A DNA stretch of 45,816 nt from Chara braunii (lineage: Eukaryota > Streptophyta > Charophyceae > Charales > Characeae): assembly GCA_003427395.1 (NCBI GenBank), contig BFEA01000199.1, forward strand, positions 1,365,933 to 1,411,748. The letters run 5' to 3'. Of the stretch, positions 8,192-17,390 are shown piece after piece. The translations under genes and the position numbers were made by a program. The notes under the pieces were generated by a model. It searched no databases. It saw only the letters and a list, made by a program, of their open reading frames with translations, and was not told the origin of the DNA. Every line of letters starts with the position of its first letter. Within the stretch, counting starts at the first letter, position 1.

Positions 8192-8616
8192 TTTCGACCA
8201 CACCGATCAGGTGCACCAGCGATGTCTTCCATGATAGTATGCCATAAATGAATCCATATGCGAATGCATACCCTTGAGCAGCACGCAGATCTTGCCAGCG
8301 AAGTTCGTTGATGAACTGTGCTTCGTCCCAGTAGAGCGCGAAGTCAGCAACCTGGTACAGTGTTAGTGCTGATAGCAGTACCGACCACCTGAAGGCACAA
8401 AGTGTCATCTGTTGTGTAAAGATAAGTATTAAAGACCACAAACCGCGAGTGCTGTTCTGTTTCTGACGCTGAAAGAGTGTCCCCGCCATGAGGACCTACA
8501 GTCGCGTAAATTTCTACTGGCTTTCTGCCTTGTGGGATCCGCACCAAAGCGTAATCATGTGCTTCACGAACAGCATTTAGGGCATTGTTAAGAATCCTGT
8601 TGTGTGGCTGGTTTGT

Positions 8617-9110
8617 TTACATTGTTGTAAAATCCGCTGTGTGGCATACAGCCTCGAAGGGAATGTGCAATCTGCTAGAGATCCAAAATGACTTCCTCAC
8701 CACTCTGCACGATCCAGCAACGCCGTACACCACTTTCTTGATAAAGCTGACTGTCCTTACTGCGCAGAGACTTGATCACGCCTTGGAGAGCATAGCTAAG
8801 TGACTGTCCTTGCTGCGCATCCATTCCTGGTTGAATAGGGCTTTGCTTGATGCCTCCTGATTGCAGGTTCAATTTGTTGCACTCGGGCTACTGCTGCCAC
8901 ATAGCTGAGTCACCTTTTAAACCAGTGCCCTGCATCATAAAGACTAGTGCTCCAGTCATGATGTGCGACCCCGTCAACTCTATTAGGCAGTCGTGCATAG
9001 AGGTGATGAGACGTTGAGTGAGGGGGGTTACCATAGAGAGGGTCGTAAGCAGGGCATGTTGTTCGTGCCACGCCATCGGCACGGATATCCCCATTTAAAA
9101 TTTAAAATTT
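8617..9110 (-). other. possible 5' part of the retroelement, unrecognised
   Basis: Minus-strand frames 9094-8888 and 8872-8675 follow each other in the direction of the RT. They show no RT motif I can name. The left block ends in the AT-rich direct repeat TTTAAAATTTAAAATTTAAA (about 9094-9113). Function unknown. Confidence 0.25.
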
Positions 9111-9466
9111 AAATCCCTTTGCTGATTCTCATATTGTATCACTGAGATCATAGGTGAAGTATTTTTCAAATTCCCAAAATTTTACTTCCAGGAAAAGAAC
9201 AAGTTTGTAAGCCATGATCCACAAGAAAAGGGAAGAGAGATTGTAGTGAAAAGGTAACACCATGGTCCAGGGTTTTAGGCCTGTCGGCTCAGAACAGGGA
9301 GGCTGCCAACGTCCCTGGGTCGAAGTACTCGCCACAAAGTTTACCAAGCAATGGCTCAGCTAGCACGCAGAATGCCTCCACCTGTCAGTGTGCTCCACCT
9401 GCGCGCATGTGTGTTGTCATGTGTTCGCTATACGTAACTCCACCGAAAAAGAAGCATGACTGTGCT
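9111..9466. other. intergenic, no recognisable feature
   Basis: One short minus-strand frame only, without a recognisable domain. The stretch TGTTCGCTATACGTAACTC (9422-9440) also occurs near 4109 in front of the other hammerhead relic, so the right end belongs to that repeat. Confidence 0.4.
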
Positions 9467-9521
9467 AGACTGTTTCATTGGACTTTCCTTAACTCGTCAG
9501 GAGTTTGAACCCCGACAGTCT
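9467..9521 (-). ncRNA. type III hammerhead ribozyme, diverged
   Basis: On the minus strand stem III is perfect (AGACTGT with ACAGTCT, 7 bp). It is followed by cleavage-site C, a short stem I (GGG with CTC), the core CTGACGA, a weakened stem II, and GAAA. All three core blocks are present, so activity is conceivable, but stem II has few pairs (GTT with AAT). Confidence 0.6.
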
Positions 9522-10576
9522 GCCCAGGTTGCATTTGACTGATGGATATTAAGGACTCACCTCATCGTCCAGAGTTAGCGATACCCTCCCTTGAGAGAAA
9601 AGTGGTCGACTTTGTGGTCCTCCAAACCCCTGACAAGAATGGCAGCAAGTCTAAGAAACTAATCTGACACAGCCATAGAACTTACTGTGTTGGTGTCCTA
9701 AATTTTCCTCACAACAGCCCCTGTTCCGCCTGTGTGTGTGTTTTTGGGAACCAGCTTGCCTGCCCCCCCCCCCCTTAATCTCTATTGTTCCTGAACTATG
9801 TTCTCTCATCTTCATTCCACAGTGCTTTTTGTAATTCCTCTTCAAAATTTTGCCAGACCAAACAAACTCCGGTGTAACGGTGTTGGAGCAGAAACCCTTA
9901 CAAGGGTATCTGCTTGGTATTTTGAATGTCAGACGCTGTCGGACTTTCGAAGAAATTTTTGACTTGATGAGGCTGGCGCATTTGTCGGAAGTTATTCAAA
10001 CCTGACCTACGACTGAGAGGCTAAAACTCTTTCAAAACTTAAATCGGATCTGTGACGAGAACGGCAGTGTGACTAGTTTTATCCCGTTCTGATGAGGCCA
10101 CAAGGACACGCGGCCAATGGAACAGTGAATTTCAACCTATCTTTGTCAAGGACAGCCACGTGATTCACGGCCTGAGTGGTTGGTAATGACAGTTGCGTCA
10201 GGTGCGTGACCGCGGCCGAGCAGGACCTAGGGGCGAGATGGTGGGGGTTGCTACCCCAGGTAAGCTGCGTACCCAACCTGCTGCACAGGGCTCGAGCTGG
10301 CAACGCCTGCTGGGCCACGGGCAGGAGGCGTAGCCAGGGCAAGCTCCTCATATAGAGGAGCTACTCCTACTATCTCCTACTATTCCCATAGTAGGAACTA
10401 GCCAAATAGGTAAGACATCAGGCTCACATGCCGCAGATGCAGACATCGAATCCGAGATATCTTAAAATTGGGCTAGCTCCTTTTGTTGGAGTGGACCGGT
10501 CTCGGAACGGTATGTCGCAGCCAACTTCGGCCGTGCGATCATCGAGATCGCGCGGCTGAGATCAGCCGCGGCATAG
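9522..10576. other. intergenic, degenerate repeats
   Basis: Contains a word shared with 4.2 kb (AATTTTC-CACAACAGCCCC type, near 9695-9725), a C-run near 9763-9775 and a tRNA-like stretch near 10390-10470 (TAGCCAAATAGGTAAGAC, then ATCGAATCCGAG). No gene is supported. Confidence 0.4.
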
Positions 10577-10615
10577 GTTAGCATGGCCCTTGCACAAGAA
10601 CGACACGCATGAATG
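10577..10615 (+). repeat. U6-derived fragment
   Basis: TTAGCATGGCCCTTGCACAA and CGACACGCATGAAT match the middle and 3' part of U6 with several substitutions. No 5' half. Confidence 0.55.
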
Positions 10616-10617
10616 GA

Positions 10618-10708
10618 AACGCCCCATCACTATAAACGTATCTGGCGCAAATTCAGTCTGTATACAGCGATAATGACCAGGCATCCTATTCAGTTGAGGA
10701 CAGCAGTC
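10618..10708. repeat. FB1 element, degenerate
   Basis: Carries the loop and arms in diverged form: CATCACTATAAACGTATCTGG, TTCAGTCTGTATACAGCGA, TAATGACCAGGCATCCTATTC. It lies directly after the U6 fragment. Confidence 0.55.
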
Positions 10709-11144
10709 CAGTCTATATGTGACCTGTGAACCTTCCTGTCAGCTAAAGGTAAGCAGTGAAAGTAAAATAGCTGAAGCCTCAGTGAAGAGTAAATAGCTAA
10801 GGGTAAAAAGCAAAGGATAAAAGCGCTAAAGGTAAATTGCATAGCTGATCATTATAAAGGAAAACGACACTCAGTAACATGCACCGATTCGGAGCCTGAC
10901 GATCTAATCCCAAACCTACATCATTAGGGGCAAGCTCGCATTTATTTGGACTCTGTTGTTTCCGTCTGTTGATCGCTTATAATTTATCTATGGTCCAACC
11001 GGACATTGGCCCCACCACTGCGTGTTAGCAAGAGGAAACCATCAGTGCAAGCACACATACCTATTATCCCTTTCCAGTCACACAGAGATTTACATCTATC
11101 ACTCGTAAAAGCTCAGCAGCATGGACTTCGAATGTTGGCACAAG
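10709..11144. other. short purine-rich repeats, no gene
   Basis: 10740-10850 holds several AGCTAAAGGTAAAAGC-like words. The segment 11040-11145 (CACACAGAGATTTACATC, then TTGGCACAAGCAG) is repeated with changes at 11290-11370, which indicates a local duplication. Confidence 0.4.
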
Positions 11145-11545
11145 CAGGTACGGAAACAGAAAAAAACGAGGAACGGAAACAGGGACAGGTGCAGGCACAG
11201 AGACAGGGCCGGAGACTGGTCTAAAAACAGGGCCAGAAACAGGAACTGAAACAGGAACAGAAATGCGACGAGCAGCAAACGCATCCTATCGCACAGAGAT
11301 TTACGTCCATCCATGCATAATCCATTCATAATCCCTCGGCAGTTCACACTTCAAACACTGGCACAAGCAGAAACGGAATCAGGAACGGGAACAGTTGGAA
11401 CCAGGACCGAAACAGGAATGAAAACAGGAGTGGGAATGGGAACGCGAACGGGAAAGGGACCGGGACCGGGGCCGGGGCCGGGAAAGGGAAATGGAACAGA
11501 AACAGGAATGGAAGCAGGAACGAAAACAGGAAGAGCAGCAAGTGC
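11145..11545. repeat. hexamer-type minisatellite (GGAACN)
   Basis: Imperfect 6-bp periodicity of the form CAGGAACAGGAACG, in two blocks (about 11145-11260 and 11365-11540). A GC-rich core (GGGACCGGGACCGGGGCCGG) near 11457-11485 could form a G-quadruplex. Open frames through it (Gly/Thr/Lys/Pro repeats) are by-products of the periodicity. Confidence 0.7.
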
Positions 11546-12193
11546 AAAAAGTACCTTCTCCTTCATGCCGACGGAAGCTCTGGTTGCAAAAGTCTCGGTC
11601 CAGTGTCGGGCTGTCGACACGAATGTCTTATGATCCCTCAGGTACTGTAAGCGCAGAGGTTCAAGAAAATTACAACACACCATACCAAAGACAATGACAA
11701 ACGCGAGATCGAGGAGAGACGAGACCACACACGGTGCACCAGAGTTAGGCCGCGAATGAACCGAGCAATGTGAGCATGCCTGTAAGATGATGCCCTTAGG
11801 GTTTGCTGGTTGCCCGTCTTTGTCGTTTCAAGTGTGGAAGCTCTACCAACGTAGCGACCTGGCAATGCCACTGGCATGACAACCAGTCCACCATAGGTGA
11901 CAGGACACACGTTAAACCAAATACAGCAAGCAAGCAATCAAATATATGCCTATAGGAACTCCATGAATAGGAAACTCCACACCAAAAACGGCTTTTCTTT
12001 TATTCGCATTTTCAATGACCGTACGTTCAGACCAAAACAAAACTGGACAAAACGCGTGGACACAACAGTACCGACAAATATCGAAAATGCACAACAACAA
12101 GCACGTAAGGGTACCTTGCAGGAAACAACAAGATACAGATAGCATGTAAGGCCTGGTCTAGTAGGATGCTGTGTGTGCAGGAATGTGGGTACT
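11546..12193. other. intergenic, no recognisable feature
   Basis: Several short frames on both strands overlap one another and none shows a domain. I see no repeat family here. Confidence 0.4.
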
Positions 12194-12300
12194 CTACTGC
12201 AACCATGGAGGGGTGGGGTGGATATCACAACAGCTATGGTTCCACTTTTGAACACAGCGTTTTGGTTGCAGCGGTTAAGGCATCTGGCTGGAGAAACTTT
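12194..12300 (+). repeat. SINE-B copy, 5' part
   Basis: Shares GAGGGGTGGGGTGGATATCA, TATGGTTCCACTTTTGAACAC and the tRNA-like GCAGCGGTTAAGGCATCTGG with the copies at 13995 and 14268-14430. The A-box-like part is present and the B box is lost. It runs into a direct repeat of GAGAAACTTTGCCGAGACAA (12291 and 12362). Confidence 0.6.
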
Positions 12301-12698
12301 GCCGAGACAAGGGGGTCGGGCATTGTATTCGTTTAATTTGCAAGTGTTTTATTCAAGTTGAGAGGAGAAACTTTGCCGAGACAAGGGGATCGGGTCCAGG
12401 CTGAGTAGGCTCAGTTCTGAACCGTGGCAGACGGGCATTGTACCTTCCCATGTTCTGGCCAAAGATTCACTCCTTTTCCCTATTTGGAGCCTCGCTCCAC
12501 TCCCCTCAGCAAAATGAGAACCAATCCTCCACTAGAACATGGAAAGATACAATGCTCTGCTTTCTGTCGTTTTTGCTCTTGGAAAGTAGTGGAGCGAGGC
12601 CTTGCTGAATGGTGGAGTGAGGCGCGTTGTATCCCTCCTGGCATCAAGCTTCCACTTTCTTGGCTGTCAGTCAGGGCGGTGCGCAAAGGGCAGGTTTG

Positions 12699-12700
<2 letters not shown>
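12301..12700. other. short repeats, no gene
   Basis: Holds the second GAGAAACTTTGCCGAGACAA word. An imperfect inverted pair follows: TTGGAGCCTCGCTCCACTCC (12485) against GTAGTGGAGCGAGGC (12587), the 'GTGGAGCGAGGCC' word that also recurs near 37.86, 41.0 and 42.71 kb. Confidence 0.4.
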
Positions 12701-12731
<31 letters not shown>

Positions 12732-12759
12732 CCTGCTGAGGGGAGCACGTCACAGTGAC

Positions 12760-12840
<81 letters not shown>
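12701..12840. repeat. (CA)n and (GA)n microsatellites
   Basis: (CA)15 at 12701-12730, and (GA)n of about 79 bp at 12762-12840, separated by about 30 bp of unique sequence. Confidence 0.95.
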
Positions 12841-12844
<4 letters not shown>

Positions 12845-12879
12845 CACTAACCTCAAAAAAAAAAAAAAAGTAATATTCT

Positions 12880-13045
12880 ATTCGAATACAACAGTTTTCT
12901 CTTCCTGAAATTCGGATAGAAGGCATATGCATTTTATTCGAATTCGAAATCCCCTTCTGTTCAAAGAAAAGGGTCTAACTTCTCAAGAACCGGGTTTTTG
13001 GAAAACTCGAATACAATGCATATGCGTTATGTTCAGGGTGAGACG
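12880..13045. repeat. FB6 foldback, CATATGC-type
   Basis: TTCTATTCGAATACAACAG and GGCATATGCATTTTATTCG face CTCGAATACAATGCATATGC and GTTATGTTCAGGGTGAGACG. Same vocabulary as 3585-3785. Confidence 0.5.
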
Positions 13046-13362
13046 GTAGTGATAACCACCCGAGACCGTCACCCATCACCATCTTGGCGGGGTAACCTGA
13101 CCAGACAGCAGTTGCAGGCACCCTGTTCAGCCCAGGTTGAAGCAGAGTCGCACAAGCCCGTTGTATGGGTACTTCTAGAGCAAGGTATGAAGCCACTACT
13201 GCAGGCCTTCATGAGGGGTTCGGAGTGTCCCTGAAACTAGACCCGCGTACCCCCAGTAGATTCTTTAGCATGAATTTCTAGGTATCACAGGTAGTGTCTA
13301 ATGGCTTGGTAATGGCAAAGGTCTAACCTATGACAGACTTGCTTGATAGCCTAGTTGATCTC
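13046..13362. other. intergenic, no recognisable feature
   Basis: No domain-bearing frame. The right end begins the GATAACC-type short repeat continued in the next entry. Confidence 0.4.
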
Positions 13363-13533
13363 GCCTATGTGATAACCAACGTGATAACCTACAACGTGAT
13401 AACCTATGTGATAACCTACTCGATAGCCTGTTCTTTTCGCTAGTACANGCCTATGTGATAACCAACGTGATAACCTACAACGTGATAACCTATGTGATAA
13501 CCTACTCGATAGCCTGTTCTTTTCGCTAGTACA
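13363..13533. repeat. 85-bp duplication around a single N; GTGATAACC repeats
   Basis: 13363-13447 and 13449-13533 are the same 85 bp, with one N at 13448 between them. Each unit itself contains four imperfect GTGATAACCTA words. As at 7678, this looks like an unmerged contig overlap. Confidence 0.75.
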
Positions 13534-13580
13534 AGACAGAGAGCCGAAGATCCTCTGCTCCCTCGTATGATCTCAACCAG

Positions 13581-13693
13581 TACTACCGTCTTCACCCCAA
13601 TACAACGCCCGGTCATTATCGTTGCACCTAGACTGGAAGTTGCAACAAATTTGGCTATAACGACCGGGCGTTCCATTCGGGTGAAGGCGGTAG
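13581..13693. repeat. FB1 foldback element, full copy
   Basis: TACTACCGTCTTCACCCCAA to GTGAAGGCGGTAG with both arms complete. The loop region has TAGACTGGAAGTTGCAAC, the reverse orientation of the CTTTCAGTCTA word. Confidence 0.85.
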
Positions 13694-13805
13694 AGTGACA
13701 GCAACGCCGGCCACACAACTTGGACCATGGATCAGTTCCTGGAGCCCATTCCGGTACCTCGACAAGTCTGTTAGTACTAAGCAGAAAGAGAAGAATTGAA
13801 ACTGT

Positions 13806-13895
13806 GAGCCCAGCCCATGTAGCAGGCTGCAGTAATACACACATCTGACTGCTGGTAGACAGTAAATCACGAGTTTGAACTTCGAAACTCCTGGT
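13806..13895 (+). repeat. tRNA-like SINE head, degenerate
   Basis: A-box-like ATGTAGCAGGCTGCAGTAA is followed by B-box-like CGAGTTTGAACTTCG at roughly tRNA spacing. No acceptor stem. Confidence 0.4.
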
Positions 13896-13994
13896 GGATA
13901 AAACAAAGTTAGGGGTTAACCCCCCTCAAACAAAAAAACAAAGCAAACAAAGAAAAGAGAAACAGAGCTGTGAGGTTACCAGCTACCATCGAGT

Positions 13995-14090
13995 TGGACA
14001 CTTCAGCCTTGCAGGGGTGGGGTGGATATCATGACCGGTATGGTTCCACTTCCGAATACCGTGTCCTTGCTGTAGTGGTTAAGAGACTTG
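13995..14090 (+). repeat. SINE-B, plus copy interrupted by FB1
   Basis: TTGGACACTTCAGCCTTGCA, GGGGTGGGGTGGATATCATG, then TGTAGTGGTTAAGAGACTTG (A box). It stops exactly where the FB1 element begins. The minus copy at 14268-14430 is its inverse and continues through the B box. Confidence 0.7.
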
Positions 14091-14195
14091 TCTTCACCTG
14101 AATAGGACGCCCGGTCATTACCGCTGTGTCTAGACTGAAAGTGGGCCAACTACCATCTCTAACGACAGGCGTTCTGTTTGGGTAAAGACAATAGT
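14089..14195. repeat. FB1 element nested in SINE-B
   Basis: TCTTCACCTGAATAGGACGC, GGTCATTACC, TAGACTGAAAG, then TAACGACAGGCGTTCTGTTTG. Diverged arms. It directly follows the SINE A box. Confidence 0.7.
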
Positions 14196-14267
14196 CCGCG
14201 CAGTGCTAGAAAAAGATTCCAAAACATGACTCGCATTCGGATTAGATTGTCAGTGGTTCTATGGATC

Positions 14268-14430
14268 CGTACATCTGGGCCTAAGCCCTCGTCCGTGCAA
14301 GCACAGATTTGAACCGACGACCTTGGCCTCAAGAGCCAAGTCTCTTAACCACTACAGCCAAGACACGGTGTTCAAAAGTGGAACCATACCGGTCATGATA
14401 TCCACCCCACCCCTGCAAGGCTGTAGTGTC
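14268..14430 (-). repeat. tRNA-derived SINE-B, fullest copy
   Basis: On the minus strand: GGGGTGGGGTGGATATCATG, then TGTAGTGGTTAAGAGACTTG (A box), CTCTTGAGGCCAAGG, and GGTTCAAATCTGTGC (B box), then a tail with GGGCTTAGGCCCAGATGTAC. A- and B-box order and spacing match a tRNA-derived pol III promoter. It forms a large inverted repeat with 13995-14090. Confidence 0.75.
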
Positions 14431-14582
14431 CAACTCGGCGGACGCACAGCACATTCAACACCCACGGACACGGCACACTTCGCTCCAATCAGTACGTAAA
14501 CCCCACTGGTACTGAGCCCGCTCAATTCTCCGGGATACATTGCACTGTGCTGCCCGCCAGCTCACGGGAGCCTTCCACAGTA

Positions 14583-14695
14583 GTTATGGATCCGTACATC
14601 TGGGCCTAAGCCCTCCTCCGTACAAGCACAGATTCGAACCGGCAACCTCGGCCTCAAGAGCCAAGTCTCTTAACCACTACAGCCAGATTGTCCGC
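14583..14695 (-). repeat. tRNA-derived SINE-B, second minus copy
   Basis: Same body as the previous copy (GTAGTGGTTAAGAGACTTGG, GGTTCGAATCTGTGC, GGGCTTAGGCCCAGATGTAC, TACGGATCCATAAC), without the GGGGTGGGG head. About 95% alike by eye over the shared part, so fairly young. Confidence 0.75.
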
Positions 14696-15574
14696 CATGC
14701 CCATAAAACAACCCCTTCCACAGTTAAATAAACACAATGGCCAAGTACTATGCTGTTTCCACAACGTCACCCAATCACCACTGACAGAGGACCTGCCCAC
14801 TTCACAAGCCAAGTACCTTGCCGTTTTGACAACGTCACCAAAACACAAAGGTAACTGTTCTCTTTCTTTTTTTCTTTTTCCTTTGTTTCTTAAGCCAGTC
14901 ACTCAGCCAGGAGAGGGGATAAGAGCACCCCCTCCTAGCTGGCTTCCTGGTCGCTCCAGTCTATTGGTGGGGAGCTACACCGGCTGGAAAACAGGTCCAG
15001 CGTCACTCTAGCCGATAGCTACAATGTATAAAAAGCTTACATAGGGAGCACAGTGCATCCGTCGCCCGCCATGGCAGGAACTCAGAGAGGTCTTATATAA
15101 CTCACACCCTAATTCTGGTGACGTCTGCATTTCATAACAGTGTCCTGGCACGCGCACGGCACAGGCACTCAGTGGGTCCCTCCAGCTACTACAGGCTGAA
15201 GGCACCATGGGGTGCGCCCACAGATATTTTTGTCGCACCGAGGGCCTGGCACCATTGTCGCTATGTTTGTCCTAGGTACACAAAAACCTGGCCACCCTCA
15301 CAGGTCCATACTTTCCGAGGACAAACATATACCAGCAGGGTTTGCTCCTAGTTCCCCCCACCGGCTAAACGTAGTAGCAAAAACCCCAACTACGTTCACA
15401 CCAAACGCATTCCCATTAGGGCAATGACAGGGGCCATTCCATGACAGGCCCAAGACAAACATAGACAGCCGGTGTCCCAAGCTCTAGGCTGATAGGACCT
15501 GCAGTTGAGGACGAGCCTGGGCACGAGCCTACAGGTCTTTCTTTCTATCTACGGTAGTTTCCCACAACATCTAC
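14696..15574. other. intergenic with one dispersed repeat
   Basis: 14955-15010 (TATTGGTGGGGAGCTACACC, AAACAGGTCCAGC) recurs at 20375-20430. No gene-like frame. An imperfect inverted pair GGACAAACATA/TATGTTTGTCC sits near 15263 and 15320. Confidence 0.4.
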
Positions 15575-15784
15575 ACACCTACTGTCTTCATTAGATCAGC
15601 ACGCCCAGTCATTATAGTTGTATCTAGACTGAAAGTTGCCCCAAATGCAGCTAGAATGACCTGGCCTGGATGCTACAGTCTTCACCGGATAGAGCGCCCG
15701 GTCATTATAGCTGCATTCGGTGCAACTTTTGGTCTAAATACAGTGATAATGACCAGGCGTTCTATTCGGGTGAAGATGGTACTA
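15575..15784. repeat. two adjacent FB1 copies, one partial
   Basis: A diverged copy (about 15575-15662: ACTGTCTTCATTAGA, TAGACTGAAAGTTGC) is followed by a full copy (15673-15784: ACAGTCTTCACCGGATAGA to ATTCGGGTGAAGATGGTA). Confidence 0.75.
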
Positions 15785-15794
15785 TCTGCGTTGT

Positions 15795-16145
15795 ATTTGA
15801 ATACAACGTACGTACAAAAAGGTTATATATTATATAACACAAGTTTTAGGGTACAACTTTTCAGGAGCCCGAAGTACCACCGTTGTTTTATTTTTTTTCG
15901 TGAATTTGGTCCGGAATTACTGCATTGTTGTACAGCATTTTTTTTGGGGGGACTTTTCTTGCTTTCTGTGAAAAATCGAAATTGCAAAAATTCGAATACA
16001 ACACGTACGTTGTGTTCGAGTATCGTACACATTATATACAAAGTTACAAACGTACTTTCTATTCGGGAACAACAAGCGATTTCTGAAAAAAAAAGTTCAA
16101 AAAACCCAATTTCCAGATGTAATTCGAATAGAACGTACCACAAGA
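15795..16145. repeat. AT-rich imperfect inverted repeat
   Basis: GAATACAACGTACGTAC near 15798 faces TTCGAATACAACACGTACG (15991) and TCGAATAGAACGTACCAC (16126). Long T- and A-rich interior. Probably another foldback family, related to FB6 by the GAATACAA-CGTACG vocabulary. Confidence 0.5.
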
Positions 16146-16269
16146 AGGTGATGAAGGGGCCAGGTAAGGTAGCAGAACAGCCCCGTCAGGCTGATGGGCC
16201 AATGGCAGGAGCCTACCAATCTTCCCCTCCTCACTGTAGACCAACTTCTCACAGTATCTGAGAACCCAT

Positions 16270-16372
16270 GCTCTTCCCCCCGCATAGAGCATACAGCATT
16301 ATCGCTGTATCGAGACGGAAACTTGCCCAGAAGACAGCAGTAATGACCATACAGAACATTGTATTTGGCCGA
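16270..16372. repeat. FB1 element, degenerate
   Basis: CTCTTCCCCCCGCATAGAGC, TTATCGCTGTATCGAGACGG, ATGACCATACAGAACATTGT. Arms are still alignable to each other. Confidence 0.45.
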
Positions 16373-16679
16373 AAAGGTAATCGCAGAGAAGCGCAATAGC
16401 ATTTGCACCAAGCACATTCACATGACATTGATCGAGGATCCAGGACAGGGAGCAGAACAGGCCACTGAGGTCTGCACAAAACCGAGTCCCACAAGCGGAA
16501 TACAAGGGGGGCGGGGGGAAGGGGGGCGGGGGGAAGGAGGGCGGGTGCGCCACGGCAAAGAGGCCAAGACCTTCCCCCCCAAAGTGCGGGAATGGAGTTC
16601 AACTATGAGCAGCCGAGGCAGAGCCGCGGGGCGCGGTGACAATTGTGAGAACATTCCAAGAGACCAGGCAGGAAGTTGC
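16373..16679. other. intergenic with a G-rich tract
   Basis: 16507-16547 is GGGGGGCGGGGGGAAG-type sequence that could form G-quadruplexes on the plus strand. No gene. Confidence 0.45.
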
Positions 16680-16880
16680 CATAGCTGTCTAGGAATAAAC
16701 AGGTCATGGGCTCAAATGATGACGAATAAAATAATGCTAGGGGCTACCAAAGACACAAGTGGCAGGACACATGTACCCGCGTCGTGGCCGAATGACACAT
16801 ACATGTAACCGTGCAGTAATGAACAGGTCATGGGTTCAAAATGCTGATCAATAGCATAATGCTAGGGCCTACCCCGCTTT
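16680..16880. repeat. direct repeat with B-box-like word
   Basis: ACAGGTCATGGGCTCAAATG (16699) and ACAGGTCATGGGTTCAAAAT (16823), each followed by AATGCTAGGGCCTACC-like sequence. The GGGTTCAAA core resembles a B box, so these may be remnants of tRNA-derived repeats. Confidence 0.4.
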
Positions 16881-17280
16881 TCAAAACAGGAAAAGAAAGA
16901 AACAAAGAAAAACACGAGTACAAGTGGAGGATGAAAACATGTGAAGTGAGGTAAGGCACAATGTACAGGAGGAGGAAAATTCTGGCATATCGTCCTGCCG
17001 CACACAATACTATTTGAAGGGATAACACTCACGTTTAAACGATTGCCAGATGCTCGCTCTGTTCGTGCAATTGCAATGCGGGTCGCTCAACGACTATTGT
17101 GCATGTCACGGGAAGAGGAACGTCAATGGAGATCGTAACATGCTTCGCGTCCACAGGTTAGACAACCAGAGCGGGAGGACGGCCGTGCACAAGGACGCTA
17201 CACTTCTAATGTTGAAGCACATTGAGCGAGCGAAGAGGAATGTAAACGGAGATCACAAGATCCTTCATGCACGCTAAACC
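16881..17280. other. intergenic, short duplication
   Basis: AAGAGGAACGTCAATGGAGATC (17113) recurs changed at 17234. No gene. Confidence 0.35.
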
Positions 17281-17390
17281 ACTACCATCTTCACCCAAAG
17301 AGAACGCTTGGTCGTTATTGCTGTATTTGGTGCAACTTCCGGTCTACAGACAGTGATAATGACCGGCCATACTATTCAGGGCGAAGACAT
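17281..17390. repeat. FB1 foldback element, full copy
   Basis: ACTACCATCTTCACCCAAAG, GGTCGTTATTGCTGTATTTG, then GATAATGACCGGCCATACTA and GGGCGAAGACAT. Confidence 0.75.

Larger units (their letters stand above)
4430..8616 (-). mobile_element. retroelement: RT, C2H2, Josephin-like, RING repeats
   Basis: Coding remnants lie on one strand in one order: RT (8616-7384), Pro/His-rich linker, C2H2-like finger, acidic linker, Josephin-like protease (6355-5955), RING-like units (5936-4856), then a 3' region with a conserved stem (4551-4472). The last two parts recur together at 30.4-31.2 kb on the plus strand, and the extreme 3' end recurs at 2255-2416, which shows that the unit moves. Frames are interrupted by shifts and stops, so this copy is dead. 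The 5' limit is unknown; no LTRs are seen. The RT resembles Penelope-like elements more than LINE or LTR types. The association of these domains in one element is inferred from order, strand and the shared 3' end. Confidence 0.6.
7384..8616 (-). pseudogene. reverse transcriptase, Penelope-like, inactive
   Basis: Two overlapping minus-strand frames joined by a shift near 8350 show RT landmarks in order. They are: a motif-A-like KPVEIYATVGPH; motif-B-like FNTYLYTTDDTLCLQVVGTA then ISTNTVP and ADFALYWDEAQFI; a motif-C position reading GFIYGILSW where Penelope-type RTs have a Y/F-I-D-D core; motif-E-like FLGARILVQPEGSL with FDK; and a thumb with GHLTRLEQICNTTTDF and RGHPPGVLARGW. The pattern Q-x2-GTA-(M/I), the FL(D/G)-x-I block and RI-C-x3-DF-x(n)-RG(Y/H)P are features of Penelope-like RTs as I know them. 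Both catalytic Asp positions are lost, so the enzyme is dead. The 194-bp doubling at 7484-7872 is probably an assembly artefact. No GIY-YIG endonuclease was seen. Confidence 0.65.

Noticed and set aside
8106-8230. Walker-A-like peptide GVVESGKT in the RT frame, suggesting an ATPase or helicase
   Set aside because: It lies next to a 43-bp tandem duplication, no Walker B or helicase motif follows, and the surrounding text aligns with RT motifs C to E.
11313-11633. Gly/Thr-rich repeat protein (TETGMKTG, GPGPGPG)
   Set aside because: Produced by a 6-bp minisatellite; both strands stay open for the same reason.
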